The notes below the pieces were generated by a model, which saw nothing but the letters and a program-made list of their open reading frames with translations, had not been told where the DNA came from and made no database searches. From NCBI GenBank assembly GCA_013694595.1, contig JACDCC010000301.1, positions 1 to 37,608 of the forward strand: a stretch of 37,608 nucleotides of DNA, written 5' to 3'. Shown here piece by piece: positions 17,334-26,003 of this stretch (position 1 is its first letter; each line of letters starts with the position of its first letter). Made by a program: the position numbers and the translations under genes. The stretch comes from Chthoniobacterales bacterium (lineage in GTDB: Bacteria > Verrucomicrobiota > Verrucomicrobiia > Chthoniobacterales > UBA10450).

Positions 17334-18146
17334 TCACTGCCTGGCCGCGGAGGCGCGACGCTCCGCAATCCAGTCGCGGTAGGTGGTCGCGATGCGGCTC
17401 TCCGCCTGTGCCCGTGCGATGCGGCTGATTTGGCGCCAGATTGCGGGATGTTGAAGGTCCGGCGGATGAACGCCGAGGCGGAGCAGCGGAGCATCGGCCA
17501 GCAGGCGCCCGAGCGTCGCATTCCAGCAAAGGCTCGTCGCCCGGCGCCATGCTTTGCTGACGCTATAGACAAGGGAACGCGCGGAAACGGTGTCGCCCGT
17601 CCGAAGATCGCAAACCTTCGTCAGGCGGGTCGTGTATTCCATCTCGGCGTCGGCGGCGGCGCGTTCGCCCCCGGGCCCGAGTAACCAGGCGGGAGCGATA
17701 AAGCCGCGCGGCTTCAGACCTGCCGCCGCGAATTGATCCCGCGCCTTCACAATTCGGCGCAGCGCCTCGTCGTAGGCCAGGTCGAAGAACTCGCCTTCGC
17801 CGCGCGTGTACCAGCGCGTCCAGGCACGGGCGCGCCATCCTTCCTTCGCCAAGGGCGGCCGCTGGTGAAAATAGCCGTGGATAACGACCTCGTGTCCGGA
17901 GGCTTCAAGGTCGCGCAGCCAGCGGACAAAATCCGGATCCGCCATCGACTCGCCCGTGCGGCGGTAGTTCGGCACCACCAGCAGTGAGCATCGGTTGACG
18001 CCTCCGCGCGCCAGCTCGCTGAGGATCTTCTCCGCTGCGGGCCGCGTGGGTGGCGCCACGTCGTGGACGGAGACGATCAGCGGCTTCTTATCCTGCTCGG
18101 CGGCCGCGGCAAAGATCGGAAAGGAAGTCGCTGTAGCGCCGGTCAC
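17334..18146 (-). CDS. DUF2334 polysaccharide-deacetylase-like protein
   Basis: A 270-residue protein starting at GTG 18146. It has a carbohydrate-deacetylase-fold layout: VSVHDVAPPT (residues 26-34, the catalytic Asp and metal Asp/His region of the family), GHEVVIHGYFHQRPP (H90 and H94, metal-binding H-x-x-x-H), FIAPAWLLGPG and LRLGVHPPDLQHP near the end. DUF2334 proteins belong to the NodB-like (CE4-type) superfamily and remove acetyl groups from sugars. The N-terminus is not a convincing signal peptide, so cytoplasmic action on a precursor is likely. It lies four bases upstream of the PHP-GT4 fusion gene, pointing to joint work on a deacetylated glycan or glycolipid. Confidence 0.85.
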   Translation of the reverse strand: MTGATATSFPIFAAAAEQDKKPLIVSVHDVAPPTRPAAEKILSELARGGVNRCSLLVVPNYRRTGESMADPDFVRWLRDLEASGHEVVIHGYFHQRPPLAKEGWRARAWTRWYTRGEGEFFDLAYDEALRRIVKARDQFAAAGLKPRGFIAPAWLLGPGGERAAADAEMEYTTRLTKVCDLRTGDTVSARSLVYSVSKAWRRATSLCWNATLGRLLADAPLLRLGVHPPDLQHPAIWRQISRIARAQAESRIATTYRDWIAERRASAARQ

Positions 18147-18200
18147 GTCCCACTCTTCAGGTCGGCACCGGTCACAAACAAGCCGAAACGCGCTGCTTGA

Positions 18201-18390
18201 AGCGTGTCATGCACTTGGTAGCGGGCGCTCGCCTCGGCGATCCCATTGCGATGTAGGCCGTGGTCTCCTGACCCGGCGAGGTGTGAGGTGGCGACGCTCC
18301 ACGCGCTCGAAGCCGCGACATCCATCCCCCCGCCGCGTGAGGACACGCGGCCTACAACCTTGCCGCCTGAGTCCAAGTGCATGACACGCT
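18201..18390. repeat. Palindromic repeat element bounded by 18-bp perfect inverted repeats
   Basis: AGCGTGTCATGCACTTGG at 18201-18218 recurs perfectly inverted at 18373-18390. Inside lie GTAGGCCG at 18253-18260 and its inverse CGGCCTAC at 18348-18355, the second joined to the hairpin CCGCGTG-AGGA-CACGCGG (18333-18350). The unit is about 190 bases, non-coding, and fills the gap between two minus-strand genes, ending directly at the stop of the EVE gene. It looks like a miniature or REP-type composite element. The 79-residue ORF called here (18143-18382) is just repeat read-through. Confidence 0.75.
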
Positions 18391-18801
18391 CTAGCCGCGC
18401 GCCATGCGCAGGATCTCCTCGAATTCCGCTTTGCTCAACGGCTGAACCGACAAACGCGAGAGCCGCACAAGGGCGATCTCTTTCAGCTGCGGCTGCGCCT
18501 TGATTTCATCCAGCGTCACCGGCCGCGGCAACGCCTGCTTCGGGATCAGATCGACCGCGCTCCAGTCGCCTTCCTTGGCGCTCGGGTCGGGGTAAGCCGT
18601 GCGTGCGACCTCGGCGATACCGACCACAGCTTTGCTCGTCACGCTGTGGTAGAACAGCACCGCGTCGCCTGTTTGCATCGCGCGGAGGTTGTTGCGCGCG
18701 GTGAAATTGCGCACGCCGGTCCAGCTGGTGCGCCCGTCTTTCACGAAGTCGTCCCACGAGTAGGCGGACGGCTCCTGTTTCACGAGCCAGAACTTCTTCA
18801 T
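18391..18801 (-). CDS. EVE-domain (PUA-like) nucleic-acid-binding protein
   Basis: ATG at 18801 (MKKFWLVKQEPSAYSWDDF) gives 136 residues, the usual size of a stand-alone EVE protein; the ORF track start at 19176 is antisense to tmk. Characteristic motifs are WLVKQEPSAYSWDD at the start, TSWTGVRNFTARNNLRAMQTGDAVLFYHS in the middle, and DLIPKQALPRPVTLDEIK. EVE domains share the PUA/ASCH/YTH fold and bind modified bases in RNA or DNA. Family members occur in housekeeping settings and in DNA-modification-linked defence, but no restriction gene is nearby. It diverges from tmk, with 64 bases between starts. Confidence 0.92.
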   Translation of the reverse strand: MKKFWLVKQEPSAYSWDDFVKDGRTSWTGVRNFTARNNLRAMQTGDAVLFYHSVTSKAVVGIAEVARTAYPDPSAKEGDWSAVDLIPKQALPRPVTLDEIKAQPQLKEIALVRLSRLSVQPLSKAEFEEILRMARG

Positions 18802-18865
18802 CCGGAAAGTAGTAGGCCGCGACGCGCGATTCGACAACCGCCGCCGTCTGTTGAACACTCGCGAG

Positions 18866-19546
18866 ATGTCCCGCGGCCTCTTCATCACTTTCGAAGGATC
18901 GGAAGGCTGCGGGAAATCGACGCAGGTGCAGCGGCTTGCGAAGCGGCTGGACGGCGCGGGCGTTGCATTCCTGCTCACGCGGGAGCCGGGCGGCACGGCA
19001 ATTGGCGAGAAGATCCGGCATCTGCTGCAGTTCGCGCCGGAAGGTGTGGCGATGCGGCCGGAGACGGAGGTTCTGCTGTTCGAGGCGAGCCGCAGCCAGC
19101 TGGTCCGGGAGGTGATTGAGCCAGCGCTGGCGGACGGAAAGCTGGTGATTGCGGACCGCTTCTTCGATTCCACCACGGTGTATCAAGGCGCAGCGCGGAA
19201 ATTGGACCCGCAGATGGTGGAGCAGCTGAATCGCTTCGCGGTCGGCCATTGCCGTCCCGATCTGACTTTCATCCTCGACGTCGATGTCGTCACTGCTCGC
19301 GCCCGAATGCTGCGCCGCGTGCGGCCCGTCGGAGCGCCCGATCGGATGGAACAGGAGCCCGCGGAGTTTTACGAGCGGGTCTGCGGCGCGTACCGCGATC
19401 TTGCCGCCCGTGAGCCAGACCGCGTCCTGCTGATTGACGCCTCAGGCTCTGCCGATGAAGTCGAAGCCGAAATCTGGCAGGCTCTTTGCGCGCGCTTTCC
19501 AGGACAGCTGCAATCGGCGGTCGAAAAACCGAATTCAGAAAGCTAG
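18866..19546 (+). CDS. tmk: Thymidylate kinase
   Basis: The ORF track begins at TTG 18851, but ATG 18866 (MSRGLFITFEGSEGCGKST) is the natural start; 226 residues is slightly long for the family. It shows the P-loop GSEGCGKST (11-19), the TREPGGTAIGEKIR dTMP-binding motif, and DRFFDSTTVYQG, the DR-motif region. It phosphorylates dTMP to dTDP in the cytoplasm. It is the first gene of a long plus-strand run and stops two bases before holB, a tmk-holB pairing found in many bacteria. It diverges from the EVE gene. Confidence 0.96.
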   Translation: MSRGLFITFEGSEGCGKSTQVQRLAKRLDGAGVAFLLTREPGGTAIGEKIRHLLQFAPEGVAMRPETEVLLFEASRSQLVREVIEPALADGKLVIADRFFDSTTVYQGAARKLDPQMVEQLNRFAVGHCRPDLTFILDVDVVTARARMLRRVRPVGAPDRMEQEPAEFYERVCGAYRDLAAREPDRVLLIDASGSADEVEAEIWQALCARFPGQLQSAVEKPNSES

Positions 19547-19548
19547 CG

Positions 19549-20520
19549 ATGGCCTTCTCACCCGACGCGGCCTTCTCCTACCTGCAGCGCGCGCACGATC
19601 AGCACCGGCTCGCGCACGCCTACCTGATCTCCGGCGCGGTCGGCGCTGGTAAGCGCCGCCTCGCGTCGCGGCTCGCGAATCTCGTGAACGGCACGGATGA
19701 GCAGGATGTGTTCGCCTCCGGTGCTGCCGGTATCTACCTGGCGGAACCGGAGTCGAAATCGCGCCGTATCGTGATCGATCAAATCCGCGCGCTGGAACAC
19801 TCGTTGCAGATGCGCGCCGCGGCCGGACGCCGGAAGGTCGCAATCGTTTCAGATGCGGATCGTCTCCAAACGCAGGCGGCAAATGCTTTTTTGAAAACGC
19901 TGGAAGAACCGCCTAACGACTCCTTATTGCTCCTGCTCAGCTCGCTGCCGGAAGCGTTACCGGATACAATCCTGTCGCGCTGTCTTCCGATCCCGCTGGC
20001 GCGCGCGCAGGAAGCGGCGCCGTCACAAGAAGAGCGCGAGCTGGTGGAGCTGCTCCGCGGGACCGCCGCCGGGCCATCGTCGGGTGTCCAGGCGGCCTAC
20101 CGTCTCGCGCAGAGTCTGCAGCGTCTGCTCGCTGGGGTGAAGGAGGCGATCCAAACGGAGAACGCGGCGGCATTGAAGCGCGAAGAGGTGCGTTACAAAA
20201 ACACCACCGACGGCGCGTGGCTCGACGACCGGGAAGATCACTTCAAGGCGCTGAACGAGAGCCTCTATGTGCAGCGACGCGCCCGGCTAGTGGAGGTGCT
20301 CTATCGCTGGTGGTCGGATGTGCTCCGGGCCAGCACCGGTATCGATCGACGGGAGCTTCCCACAGCGGCTGCGGAGACGCAGGCAATCGCGGCGAAGCTC
20401 ACGATGCCGGAAATCCTGAAGCGAATTCGTCGGGTGGAGGAGCTACGCGATCATCTCGGGCGCAACATCCAGGAAGCGCTCGCGCTCGAGGTAGCGTTTC
20501 TCAGCATCTTCCGCTTCTGA
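19549..20520 (+). CDS. holB: DNA polymerase III clamp-loader delta' subunit
   Basis: ATG at 19549 gives 323 residues; the longer ORF overlaps tmk. The AAA+ core opens with HRLAHAYLISGAVGAGKRRLA, a Walker-A-like loop retaining Gly and Lys but with RR where Thr/Ser is usual, consistent with delta' not needing ATPase activity. It continues with RKVAIVSDADRLQTQAANAFLKTLEEPP and LPDTILSRCLPIPLA, holding the SRC motif that senses ATP in neighbouring subunits. No Zn-binding Cys cluster is seen. The C-terminal part is helical. Genetic linkage to tmk supports the call. Confidence 0.93.
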   Translation: MAFSPDAAFSYLQRAHDQHRLAHAYLISGAVGAGKRRLASRLANLVNGTDEQDVFASGAAGIYLAEPESKSRRIVIDQIRALEHSLQMRAAAGRRKVAIVSDADRLQTQAANAFLKTLEEPPNDSLLLLLSSLPEALPDTILSRCLPIPLARAQEAAPSQEERELVELLRGTAAGPSSGVQAAYRLAQSLQRLLAGVKEAIQTENAAALKREEVRYKNTTDGAWLDDREDHFKALNESLYVQRRARLVEVLYRWWSDVLRASTGIDRRELPTAAAETQAIAAKLTMPEILKRIRRVEELRDHLGRNIQEALALEVAFLSIFRF

Positions 20521-20528
20521 GCTTTGCC

Positions 20529-21662
20529 ATGCCCGCCCGACGGACACTCTCAGTCGGCCTCATCGGCTACAACTTCATGGGCAAAGCGCATTCGAATGCG
20601 TGGCGCCAGGCCCCGCGCTTCTCGCAGCTGCCGGCGGATGTGCGGATGAAAACCATCTGCGGACGGGATGTTGGCGCCGTGAAAACGGCCGCAGTGCAGC
20701 TGGGCTGGGAAAACGCCGTGACGGATTGGCGCGAGGTGGTGGAGGACCCCGACATCGACGTCATCGACATCGTCACGCCGAACGACTCGCACGCAGAGAT
20801 CGCGGTGGCGGCGGCGCAGGCGCGGAAGGCGATCCTCTGCGAGAAGCCGCTCGCGACAACAGTCGGCGAGTGTGAGGAGATGCTGGCCGCCGCGCGGAAG
20901 GCGCGGATCGTGCACATGGTTTGTCACAACTACCGCCGCATCCCGGCGATCGCGCTGGCGAAGGAGATGATCGACCGCGGGGAGCTCGGCGACAGGGTTT
21001 ACCACTACCGGGCCCGCTACGCACAGGATTGGATCACCGACCCGAAGTTCCCGCTCGTCTGGCGTTTGCAGTCGAAGGTGGCCGGCTCCGGCGCGCATGG
21101 CGATATCAATGCGCACATCATCGATCTCGGACGGTATCTCGTCGGCGAGTTCCGCGAGGTCTCGGCGACAATGGAAACGTTCATCAAAAAGCGCCCCCTT
21201 AGCGCCGGCTCGCGCAGGAAAGGCAAAGTGACGGTCGACGATGCGGTTTCGCTGATCGGCCGCTTCCGGAATGGCGCGATCGCGAATCTGGAAGCGACGC
21301 GCTTTGCTCACGGCCGCAAGAACAGCATCACCCTCGAGATTAACGGCAGCGCCGGCTCGCTCGCGTTTGACTTTGAGGAGATGAACCGCCTCCGGTTCTA
21401 CGACAGCGGCGAGCCGGAGAACCGTCGCGGGTTTCGCGACATCATGGTCACCGAGCCGGCGCACCCATTCGTCGGCGACTGGTGGCCACCCGGTCACGTG
21501 CTCGGGTATGAGCACACGTTCGTGCACACGATCGCAGATTTCGTTCGGGCCGTGGTTGCGGGTAAGAGCGTGCAGCCGACGTTCGAGGACGGGTTGCAGA
21601 ATCAGCGCGTGCTCGAAGCCGTGTCAAAGAGCGCTCGTGAGAAACAGTGGGTGAAGGTTTGA
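20529..21662 (+). CDS. Gfo/Idh/MocA-family NAD(P)-dependent sugar oxidoreductase
   Basis: ATG at 20529, eight bases after holB, gives 377 residues; the ORF track start overlaps holB. The N-terminal Rossmann fold opens VGLIGYNFMGKAHSNAW, with the family variant of GxGxxG. CEKPLATT follows (the EKP motif, catalytic Lys), then GAHGDINAHIIDLGRYL, the D-x-x-x-H region typical of the catalytic site. The C-terminal beta domain ends near FVRAVVAGKSVQPTFEDGL. These enzymes oxidise or reduce sugars or cyclitols; the substrate is not predictable from motifs. fabG follows two bases later. Confidence 0.9.
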   Translation: MPARRTLSVGLIGYNFMGKAHSNAWRQAPRFSQLPADVRMKTICGRDVGAVKTAAVQLGWENAVTDWREVVEDPDIDVIDIVTPNDSHAEIAVAAAQARKAILCEKPLATTVGECEEMLAAARKARIVHMVCHNYRRIPAIALAKEMIDRGELGDRVYHYRARYAQDWITDPKFPLVWRLQSKVAGSGAHGDINAHIIDLGRYLVGEFREVSATMETFIKKRPLSAGSRRKGKVTVDDAVSLIGRFRNGAIANLEATRFAHGRKNSITLEINGSAGSLAFDFEEMNRLRFYDSGEPENRRGFRDIMVTEPAHPFVGDWWPPGHVLGYEHTFVHTIADFVRAVVAGKSVQPTFEDGLQNQRVLEAVSKSAREKQWVKV

Positions 21663-21664
21663 TT

Positions 21665-22411
21665 ATGATGAGATTCGAAAACCAGGTGGCAGTCGTGACG
21701 GGCGCGGGGCGGGGGATCGGTCATGCGATCGCGGTGCGGCTCGCAAGGGAAGGCGCGCGCGTCGCGTCGGTCAGCCGCACGGAAGCAAACGCGCAGAAGA
21801 CCGCCGACGAAATCAATGCCGCGCGGGCGGATGCGGCGAAGGCGTATTCAGTGGACGTGTCGGACCACCCAGGGGTGCAGCAAATCGGCGCGCAGATCCT
21901 GGACGACTTCGGCCGCGTCGACATTCTCATCAACAACGCTGGCGTGACGCGCGATGGGCTCAGCATGCGGATGTCGATCGAAGATTGGGACACCGTATTG
22001 AACACGAACCTCAAAGGCGCATTCAATTTCGTGCAGGCGGTGCAGCGCGCGATGATCAAGCAGCGCAGTGGCCGGATTATCAACATCAGCTCCGTGATCG
22101 GGTTGATCGGCAACGCGGGGCAGGCGAACTACTCCGCCAGCAAAGCGGGCCTGATTGGATTCACCAAATCGCTCGCGCGGGAGCTGGCGAGCCGCGGGAT
22201 TACCGCCAACGCGTTGGCTCCCGGCCTTATCGAAACCGACATGACGAAGGTGCTATCGGAGGAAATTAGGAAGAACATCCTCAGCAAGATCCCGCTGGGG
22301 GCACTCGGCCAGCCCGATGACGTCGCCAGCGCGGTGGCATTTCTCGCGTCGCCCGAGGCAAAGTACATCACGGGACAGGTGCTCGCCGTCGATGGCGGAA
22401 TGGTGATGTAG
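21665..22411 (+). CDS. fabG: 3-oxoacyl-ACP reductase (SDR family)
   Basis: The start is ATG 21665 or the next codon, giving 247-248 residues, typical for FabG. It has TGAGRGIG (cofactor loop), NNAGVTRDGLSMRM, the catalytic Ser in NISSVIGLIGNAGQ and Tyr/Lys in NYSASKAGL, plus APGLIETDMT and the C-terminal VDGGMVM. FabG reduces 3-oxoacyl-ACP with NADPH in fatty-acid synthesis. Here it sits in a mixed run rather than with fabD/acpP/fabF, so a different SDR substrate is possible, though the sequence pattern is very FabG-like. Confidence 0.88.
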   Translation: MMRFENQVAVVTGAGRGIGHAIAVRLAREGARVASVSRTEANAQKTADEINAARADAAKAYSVDVSDHPGVQQIGAQILDDFGRVDILINNAGVTRDGLSMRMSIEDWDTVLNTNLKGAFNFVQAVQRAMIKQRSGRIINISSVIGLIGNAGQANYSASKAGLIGFTKSLARELASRGITANALAPGLIETDMTKVLSEEIRKNILSKIPLGALGQPDDVASAVAFLASPEAKYITGQVLAVDGGMVM

Positions 22412-22466
22412 GGGCCGCGGGACGTGCTGAGGTTGCACCTCGCTGCTTCCGGTCTGATCGTGGCCC

Positions 22467-22943
22467 ATGACGAACGAAAAGGCGATGTTCGGTGCCGGCT
22501 GCTTCTGGGGAGTGGAGGCGACCTTTCGCAACATCAAGGGTGTGACGGCTGCGACGGTCGGTTACGCGGGTGGCAAGACTGATAACCCGACCTACGAAGA
22601 GGTGTGCAGCGCCGAGACAGGGCACGCGGAGGTGGTGGAGGTGGAGTTCGATCCGACGCAGGTGAACTACAATCAGCTCCTGGAAGTCTTCTGGGCTAAT
22701 CACGATCCAACGACCTTGAACCGGCAGGGGCCCGACGCCGGCACGCAATACCGATCCGCGATCTTCTACTACTCGCCGGAACAAAAGGCCGCCGCTGAGC
22801 AGTCGAAGGCGGCGATGGATCAGAGCGGACGTTTTCGGCGCCCGATCGTGACGCAAATCGAGCCGGCGCCGAAATTCTATCGGGCCGAGGAGTATCACCA
22901 GCGTTACCTCGAAAAGCGCGGACTCTCGCATTGTGCGATTTAG
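22467..22943 (+). CDS. msrA: Peptide methionine-(S)-S-oxide reductase
   Basis: A 158-residue protein with catalytic [10 protein letters not shown] (Cys12) close to the start, then [30 protein letters not shown] and [23 protein letters not shown], all MsrA hallmarks. The C-terminus GLSHCAI offers a possible resolving Cys. MsrA repairs methionine-S-sulfoxide using thioredoxin. It is 55 bases downstream of fabG and 21 upstream of pgl. No MsrB domain is fused. Confidence 0.96.
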   Translation: MTNEKAMFGAGCFWGVEATFRNIKGVTAATVGYAGGKTDNPTYEEVCSAETGHAEVVEVEFDPTQVNYNQLLEVFWANHDPTTLNRQGPDAGTQYRSAIFYYSPEQKAAAEQSKAAMDQSGRFRRPIVTQIEPAPKFYRAEEYHQRYLEKRGLSHCAI

Positions 22944-22964
22944 CGGCTGGTCAGGCGTGACGTC

Positions 22965-23669
22965 GTGAGCAAGCCGGAAGTTATCCGCACGCGCAACTTC
23001 GTGCGGGACGCGGCCGAGTTCATCCTGCAGCAGGCGCACGCCGCTCTGGGCGAGCGCAATGAATTCCGCCTCGCGCTGTCCGGCGGCAACACGCCGCGGC
23101 CGATCTATCAGGAGCTGGCGAAGATCGGCAGCGACCTGCCTTGGGAGCGCGTCTTCATCACCTTCAGCGACGAACGGTGCGTTCCGCCTGACGACGACAA
23201 AAGCAACTTCCGGATGGCGCGGGAATCGCTCTTGCATCCGGCGGCTGTCCCCGAGCGGTCGGTCGCGCGTCTGCGCGGCGAGCTCGACCCGCAGGTGGCG
23301 GCGCAGGAATACGAAGAACAATTGGAGGTTTTAGCGGCACAAAAGGGAGAGATGGTTTTTCGGCACGATCTGGTTCTGCTGGGGCTCGGAGACGACGGGC
23401 ACACCGCGTCGCTGTTTTCGGGGACGGCTGCGCTGGAGGAATCGGTGCGGAAAGTGGTCGCGAATTTCGTGCCGAAGTTCGATGCGTGGCGCCTCACATT
23501 TACCTATCCGCTGATCGGTCACGCGCGGCGCGTCTGCTTTCTCGTGGATGGAAACAAGCAACAGGAGCTGCTCGCCAAGGTGTTGGAACCGGATGCGCCG
23601 TTTCCTGCTTCACGGGTGAATAGCCTCGCCACCGACGTCACCTGGATCATCGGGGAGGCCGCCGCTTAA
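22965..23669 (+). CDS. pgl: 6-phosphogluconolactonase
   Basis: A 234-residue protein starting at GTG 22965. It shows the DevB/NagB-like fold motifs [36 protein letters not shown] and [16 protein letters not shown] (the catalytic His region), ending [10 protein letters not shown]. It hydrolyses 6-phosphogluconolactone in the oxidative pentose-phosphate pathway, supplying NADPH. No zwf or gnd is adjacent. The neighbouring epimerase starts 17 bases downstream. Confidence 0.93.
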   Translation: MSKPEVIRTRNFVRDAAEFILQQAHAALGERNEFRLALSGGNTPRPIYQELAKIGSDLPWERVFITFSDERCVPPDDDKSNFRMARESLLHPAAVPERSVARLRGELDPQVAAQEYEEQLEVLAAQKGEMVFRHDLVLLGLGDDGHTASLFSGTAALEESVRKVVANFVPKFDAWRLTFTYPLIGHARRVCFLVDGNKQQELLAKVLEPDAPFPASRVNSLATDVTWIIGEAAA

Positions 23670-23686
23670 CTCAGACTTTTAGAACC

Positions 23687-24760
23687 ATGAAACGGAACAC
23701 TATTATCGTGACCGGCTCCGCTGGGTTGATCGGCTCCGAAACCGTGAAGCACTTCGCGAAGGAGGGCTACACCGTCGTCGGGATCGATAACGACATGCGC
23801 AGCCGGTTCTTCGGCGCGGAAGCCTCCACCCGCTCGACGCGTGATCAGCTCGTGCAGACGATCGGCGATTACGAGCACCACGACATCGACATCCGCAACG
23901 CGGAGGCGGTGCTTGGCGTTTTCAAGCAGCATGCGCAGCGCATCGCGGCGGTGGTGCACACGGCGGCTCAGCCTTCGCATGATTGGGCGGCGCGCGATCC
24001 GCAGATGGATTTCACGGTCAACGCGAACGGCACCTTAAATCTACTTGAAGCCACTCGCGCTGTTTGCCCGGAAGCGCCGTTCGTTTTCACCTCGACGAAC
24101 AAGGTCTACGGCGACACGCCGAATCGCCTGCCGCTGATGGAACTGCCGCTCCGCTGGGAGATCGAGCCGGGGCATGAATACAAGCCCGGTATCTCCGAAA
24201 CGATGAGCATCGATCACACGAAGCACTCGCTCTTCGGCGCTTCGAAGGTGGCTGCCGACGTGCTCGTGCAGGAATACGGCCGCTACTTCGGGATGCCGAC
24301 CGCCTGTTTCCGCGGCGGTTGCCTAACGGGTCCGGCGCATGCCGGCACCGAGCTGCACGGTTTCCTCTCGTATCTGATGAAGTGCACCGTGACAGGGCGA
24401 CCGTATCGCGTCTTTGGTTACAACGGCAAGCAAGTGCGGGATAACATCCACAGCTTCGACCTCGTCGAAGCGTTCGGCGCGTTTATCGATGCTCCGCGGT
24501 CAGGCGAGGTCTACAACCTCGGCGGCAGCCGGCATAGCAACTGTTCAATGCTGGAGGCGATCAAGCTGTGCGAGGAAATCAGCGGCCGAAAGCTCTCGTG
24601 GACGTACGAAGAGAACAACCGCATCGGCGACCACATCTGGTGGATCAGCGATGTGCGGCGATTTCAGGAGCATTATCCCGGGTGGAAGTTCCGTTACGGA
24701 CTGCGCGAGATCCTCGAGGAGATCCACGAGGCCGTCGTCGGCAGCGAAGTCCCAGCGTAG
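23687..24760 (+). CDS. Extended-SDR NAD-dependent nucleotide-sugar epimerase (CDP-paratose/tyvelose-epimerase-like), active Tyr replaced
   Basis: A 357-residue extended [14 protein letters not shown] (residues 9-19) binds NAD, VVGIDND is the acidic end of strand 2, and [13 protein letters not shown] (about 134-146) is typical of CDP-paratose 2-epimerase-type enzymes. The usual Y-x-x-x-K is F-G-A-S-K (F183, K187, in [12 protein letters not shown]), so the catalytic Tyr is Phe. The rest, including [22 protein letters not shown] and [17 protein letters not shown], is intact, so the gene is not decayed. It probably acts on a nucleotide sugar for envelope glycans, perhaps through a variant mechanism. 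Last gene of the tmk run. Confidence 0.85.
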   Translation: MKRNTIIVTGSAGLIGSETVKHFAKEGYTVVGIDNDMRSRFFGAEASTRSTRDQLVQTIGDYEHHDIDIRNAEAVLGVFKQHAQRIAAVVHTAAQPSHDWAARDPQMDFTVNANGTLNLLEATRAVCPEAPFVFTSTNKVYGDTPNRLPLMELPLRWEIEPGHEYKPGISETMSIDHTKHSLFGASKVAADVLVQEYGRYFGMPTACFRGGCLTGPAHAGTELHGFLSYLMKCTVTGRPYRVFGYNGKQVRDNIHSFDLVEAFGAFIDAPRSGEVYNLGGSRHSNCSMLEAIKLCEEISGRKLSWTYEENNRIGDHIWWISDVRRFQEHYPGWKFRYGLREILEEIHEAVVGSEVPA

Positions 24761-24812
24761 CGCGAGGCTCAGGCGCAGGCGTGCGTGCTTCGTCTATGGA
24801 ACTTAGCGGCCG

Positions 24813-25172
24813 TCAGTATTCCTCGCCGCCGTCATTCGTGGCGGGGAGCACGCGATCTTGGCTGGCGTAGACGTGGACCATCACGGCCATCCAGAAAACT
24901 GGCAGCACAAGAATACCGAACCCGGCCGTGCCCGTCGCGATGAGCAGCGCCAGTCCTACAGCCATCGGCGTTCCCACAAACATCAGCATCATCCCGACGA
25001 GCTTGTGGCCTTTGTAGATATGCCCGAGGCCGGGAACGACACTCAGCAGCACCGCGATCGCGTCGCTGGCTTTGCCTTCCGCGGTTTCGAGCTCGCCTCG
25101 GCGGGTCCAGTCGCAGTTGTTGCAGGTCGCGGCGTCGTCCGCCAGCGTCGTGCCGCAAAACGGGCACTGCAT
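24813..25172 (-). CDS. Zinc-ribbon membrane protein
   Basis: ATG at 25172 gives 119 residues, beginning MQCPFCGTTLADDAATCNNCDW, a zinc ribbon with two C-x-x-C pairs. Two or three hydrophobic segments follow (VLLSVVPGLGHIYKGHKLVG, MLMFVGTPMAVGLALLIA, FGILVLPVFWMAVMVHVYA). The PGLGHIYKG motif is seen in TM2-like small membrane proteins. The ORF track version starting at 25496 runs antisense into the GNAT gene and is unlikely. Function is unknown. It is convergent with the epimerase gene and divergent from the acetyltransferase. Confidence 0.78.
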   Translation of the reverse strand: MQCPFCGTTLADDAATCNNCDWTRRGELETAEGKASDAIAVLLSVVPGLGHIYKGHKLVGMMLMFVGTPMAVGLALLIATGTAGFGILVLPVFWMAVMVHVYASQDRVLPATNDGGEEY

Positions 25173-25366
25173 CGTGCCCTCAGCAGGTGTGATTCGTTCA
25201 GCTGACGGCGCGTCGGTGTATTCCACAGTGATCGGTTGGTTCGGAGTGAAGCTGCGACTCGCCGCCAACGTTCCAATTGGCGCAGAGTCCGTCAAGAAAA
25301 CTAACGCGCACGCGTGCGCGGCTGCGTGCTGTTCGTGCGCGAAGCTCGATATGTTAGCTTCCGCAG

Positions 25367-25885
25367 GTGCACCGGGAACTCGAGCAATGCACGATCCGCC
25401 GCTGGCGTTTGGAAGACGCGCCGTCGCTCGCCGCCAGCGCCAACAACCGCAACGTCTGGCTGACGCTGCGTGATCGCATGCCGCACCCGTATTCACTCGC
25501 GGACGCGGAGGCGTATGTGCAGCAGCGCCTGCAAGACCCTACAATGCCGATCTTCTGTATCGAAGTAGACGACGCAGCGGCAGGCGGCATCGGCCTGCAT
25601 CCGGGCGATGATGTGAACCGCCTCACCGCCGAGCTCGGCTACTGGCTTGCGGAACCTTTCTGGGGCCGCGGCATCACGACGGCCGCCGTGAAAGCGATCG
25701 TGCAGTACGCGTTCACTCAGCTGCCGCTCACTCGGATTGAGGCTTATGTTTACGAGAACAATCCCGCGTCCGCGCGCGTGCTGGAGAAGTCGAGATTTCA
25801 GTTCGAGGGGAGGCTCCGGAAGAACGTGATCAAAGACGGAGTCGTTCTGGATTCGCTGCTCTATGCGCGATTGAAGGACGAGTAA
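25367..25885 (+). CDS. GNAT N-acetyltransferase (RimJ/RimL type)
   Basis: A 172-residue protein starting at GTG 25367. It opens CTIRRWRLEDAPSLAASANN, the typical RimJ/L-like beginning, and has IGLHPGDDVNRLTAELGYWLAEPFWGRGITTAAVKAIVQYAF, which includes the acetyl-CoA loop (Q/R-x-x-G-x-G/A variant WGRGITT), then IEAYVYENNPASARVLEKSRFQFEGRLR. It transfers acetyl to an amino group of a protein or small molecule; the substrate is unknown. Confidence 0.9.
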   Translation: MHRELEQCTIRRWRLEDAPSLAASANNRNVWLTLRDRMPHPYSLADAEAYVQQRLQDPTMPIFCIEVDDAAAGGIGLHPGDDVNRLTAELGYWLAEPFWGRGITTAAVKAIVQYAFTQLPLTRIEAYVYENNPASARVLEKSRFQFEGRLRKNVIKDGVVLDSLLYARLKDE

Positions 25886-26003
25886 GATTCAGGTGATCAG
25901 CCTCGGATGAGTAAGAAAACGGAAGTGACGGGCCGCCCGCGGCAGCAAAATTCGATTGTCCCGTGCGCTTTCGCTCCGATCTTCAACGAGGTGCGCCTGC
26001 ACC

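Noticed and set aside
18143-18382. 79-residue minus-strand ORF
   Set aside because: Lies almost entirely in the inverted-repeat element; no independent protein features.
20550-21527. 325-residue minus-strand ORF
   Set aside because: Antisense to the Gfo/Idh/MocA gene.
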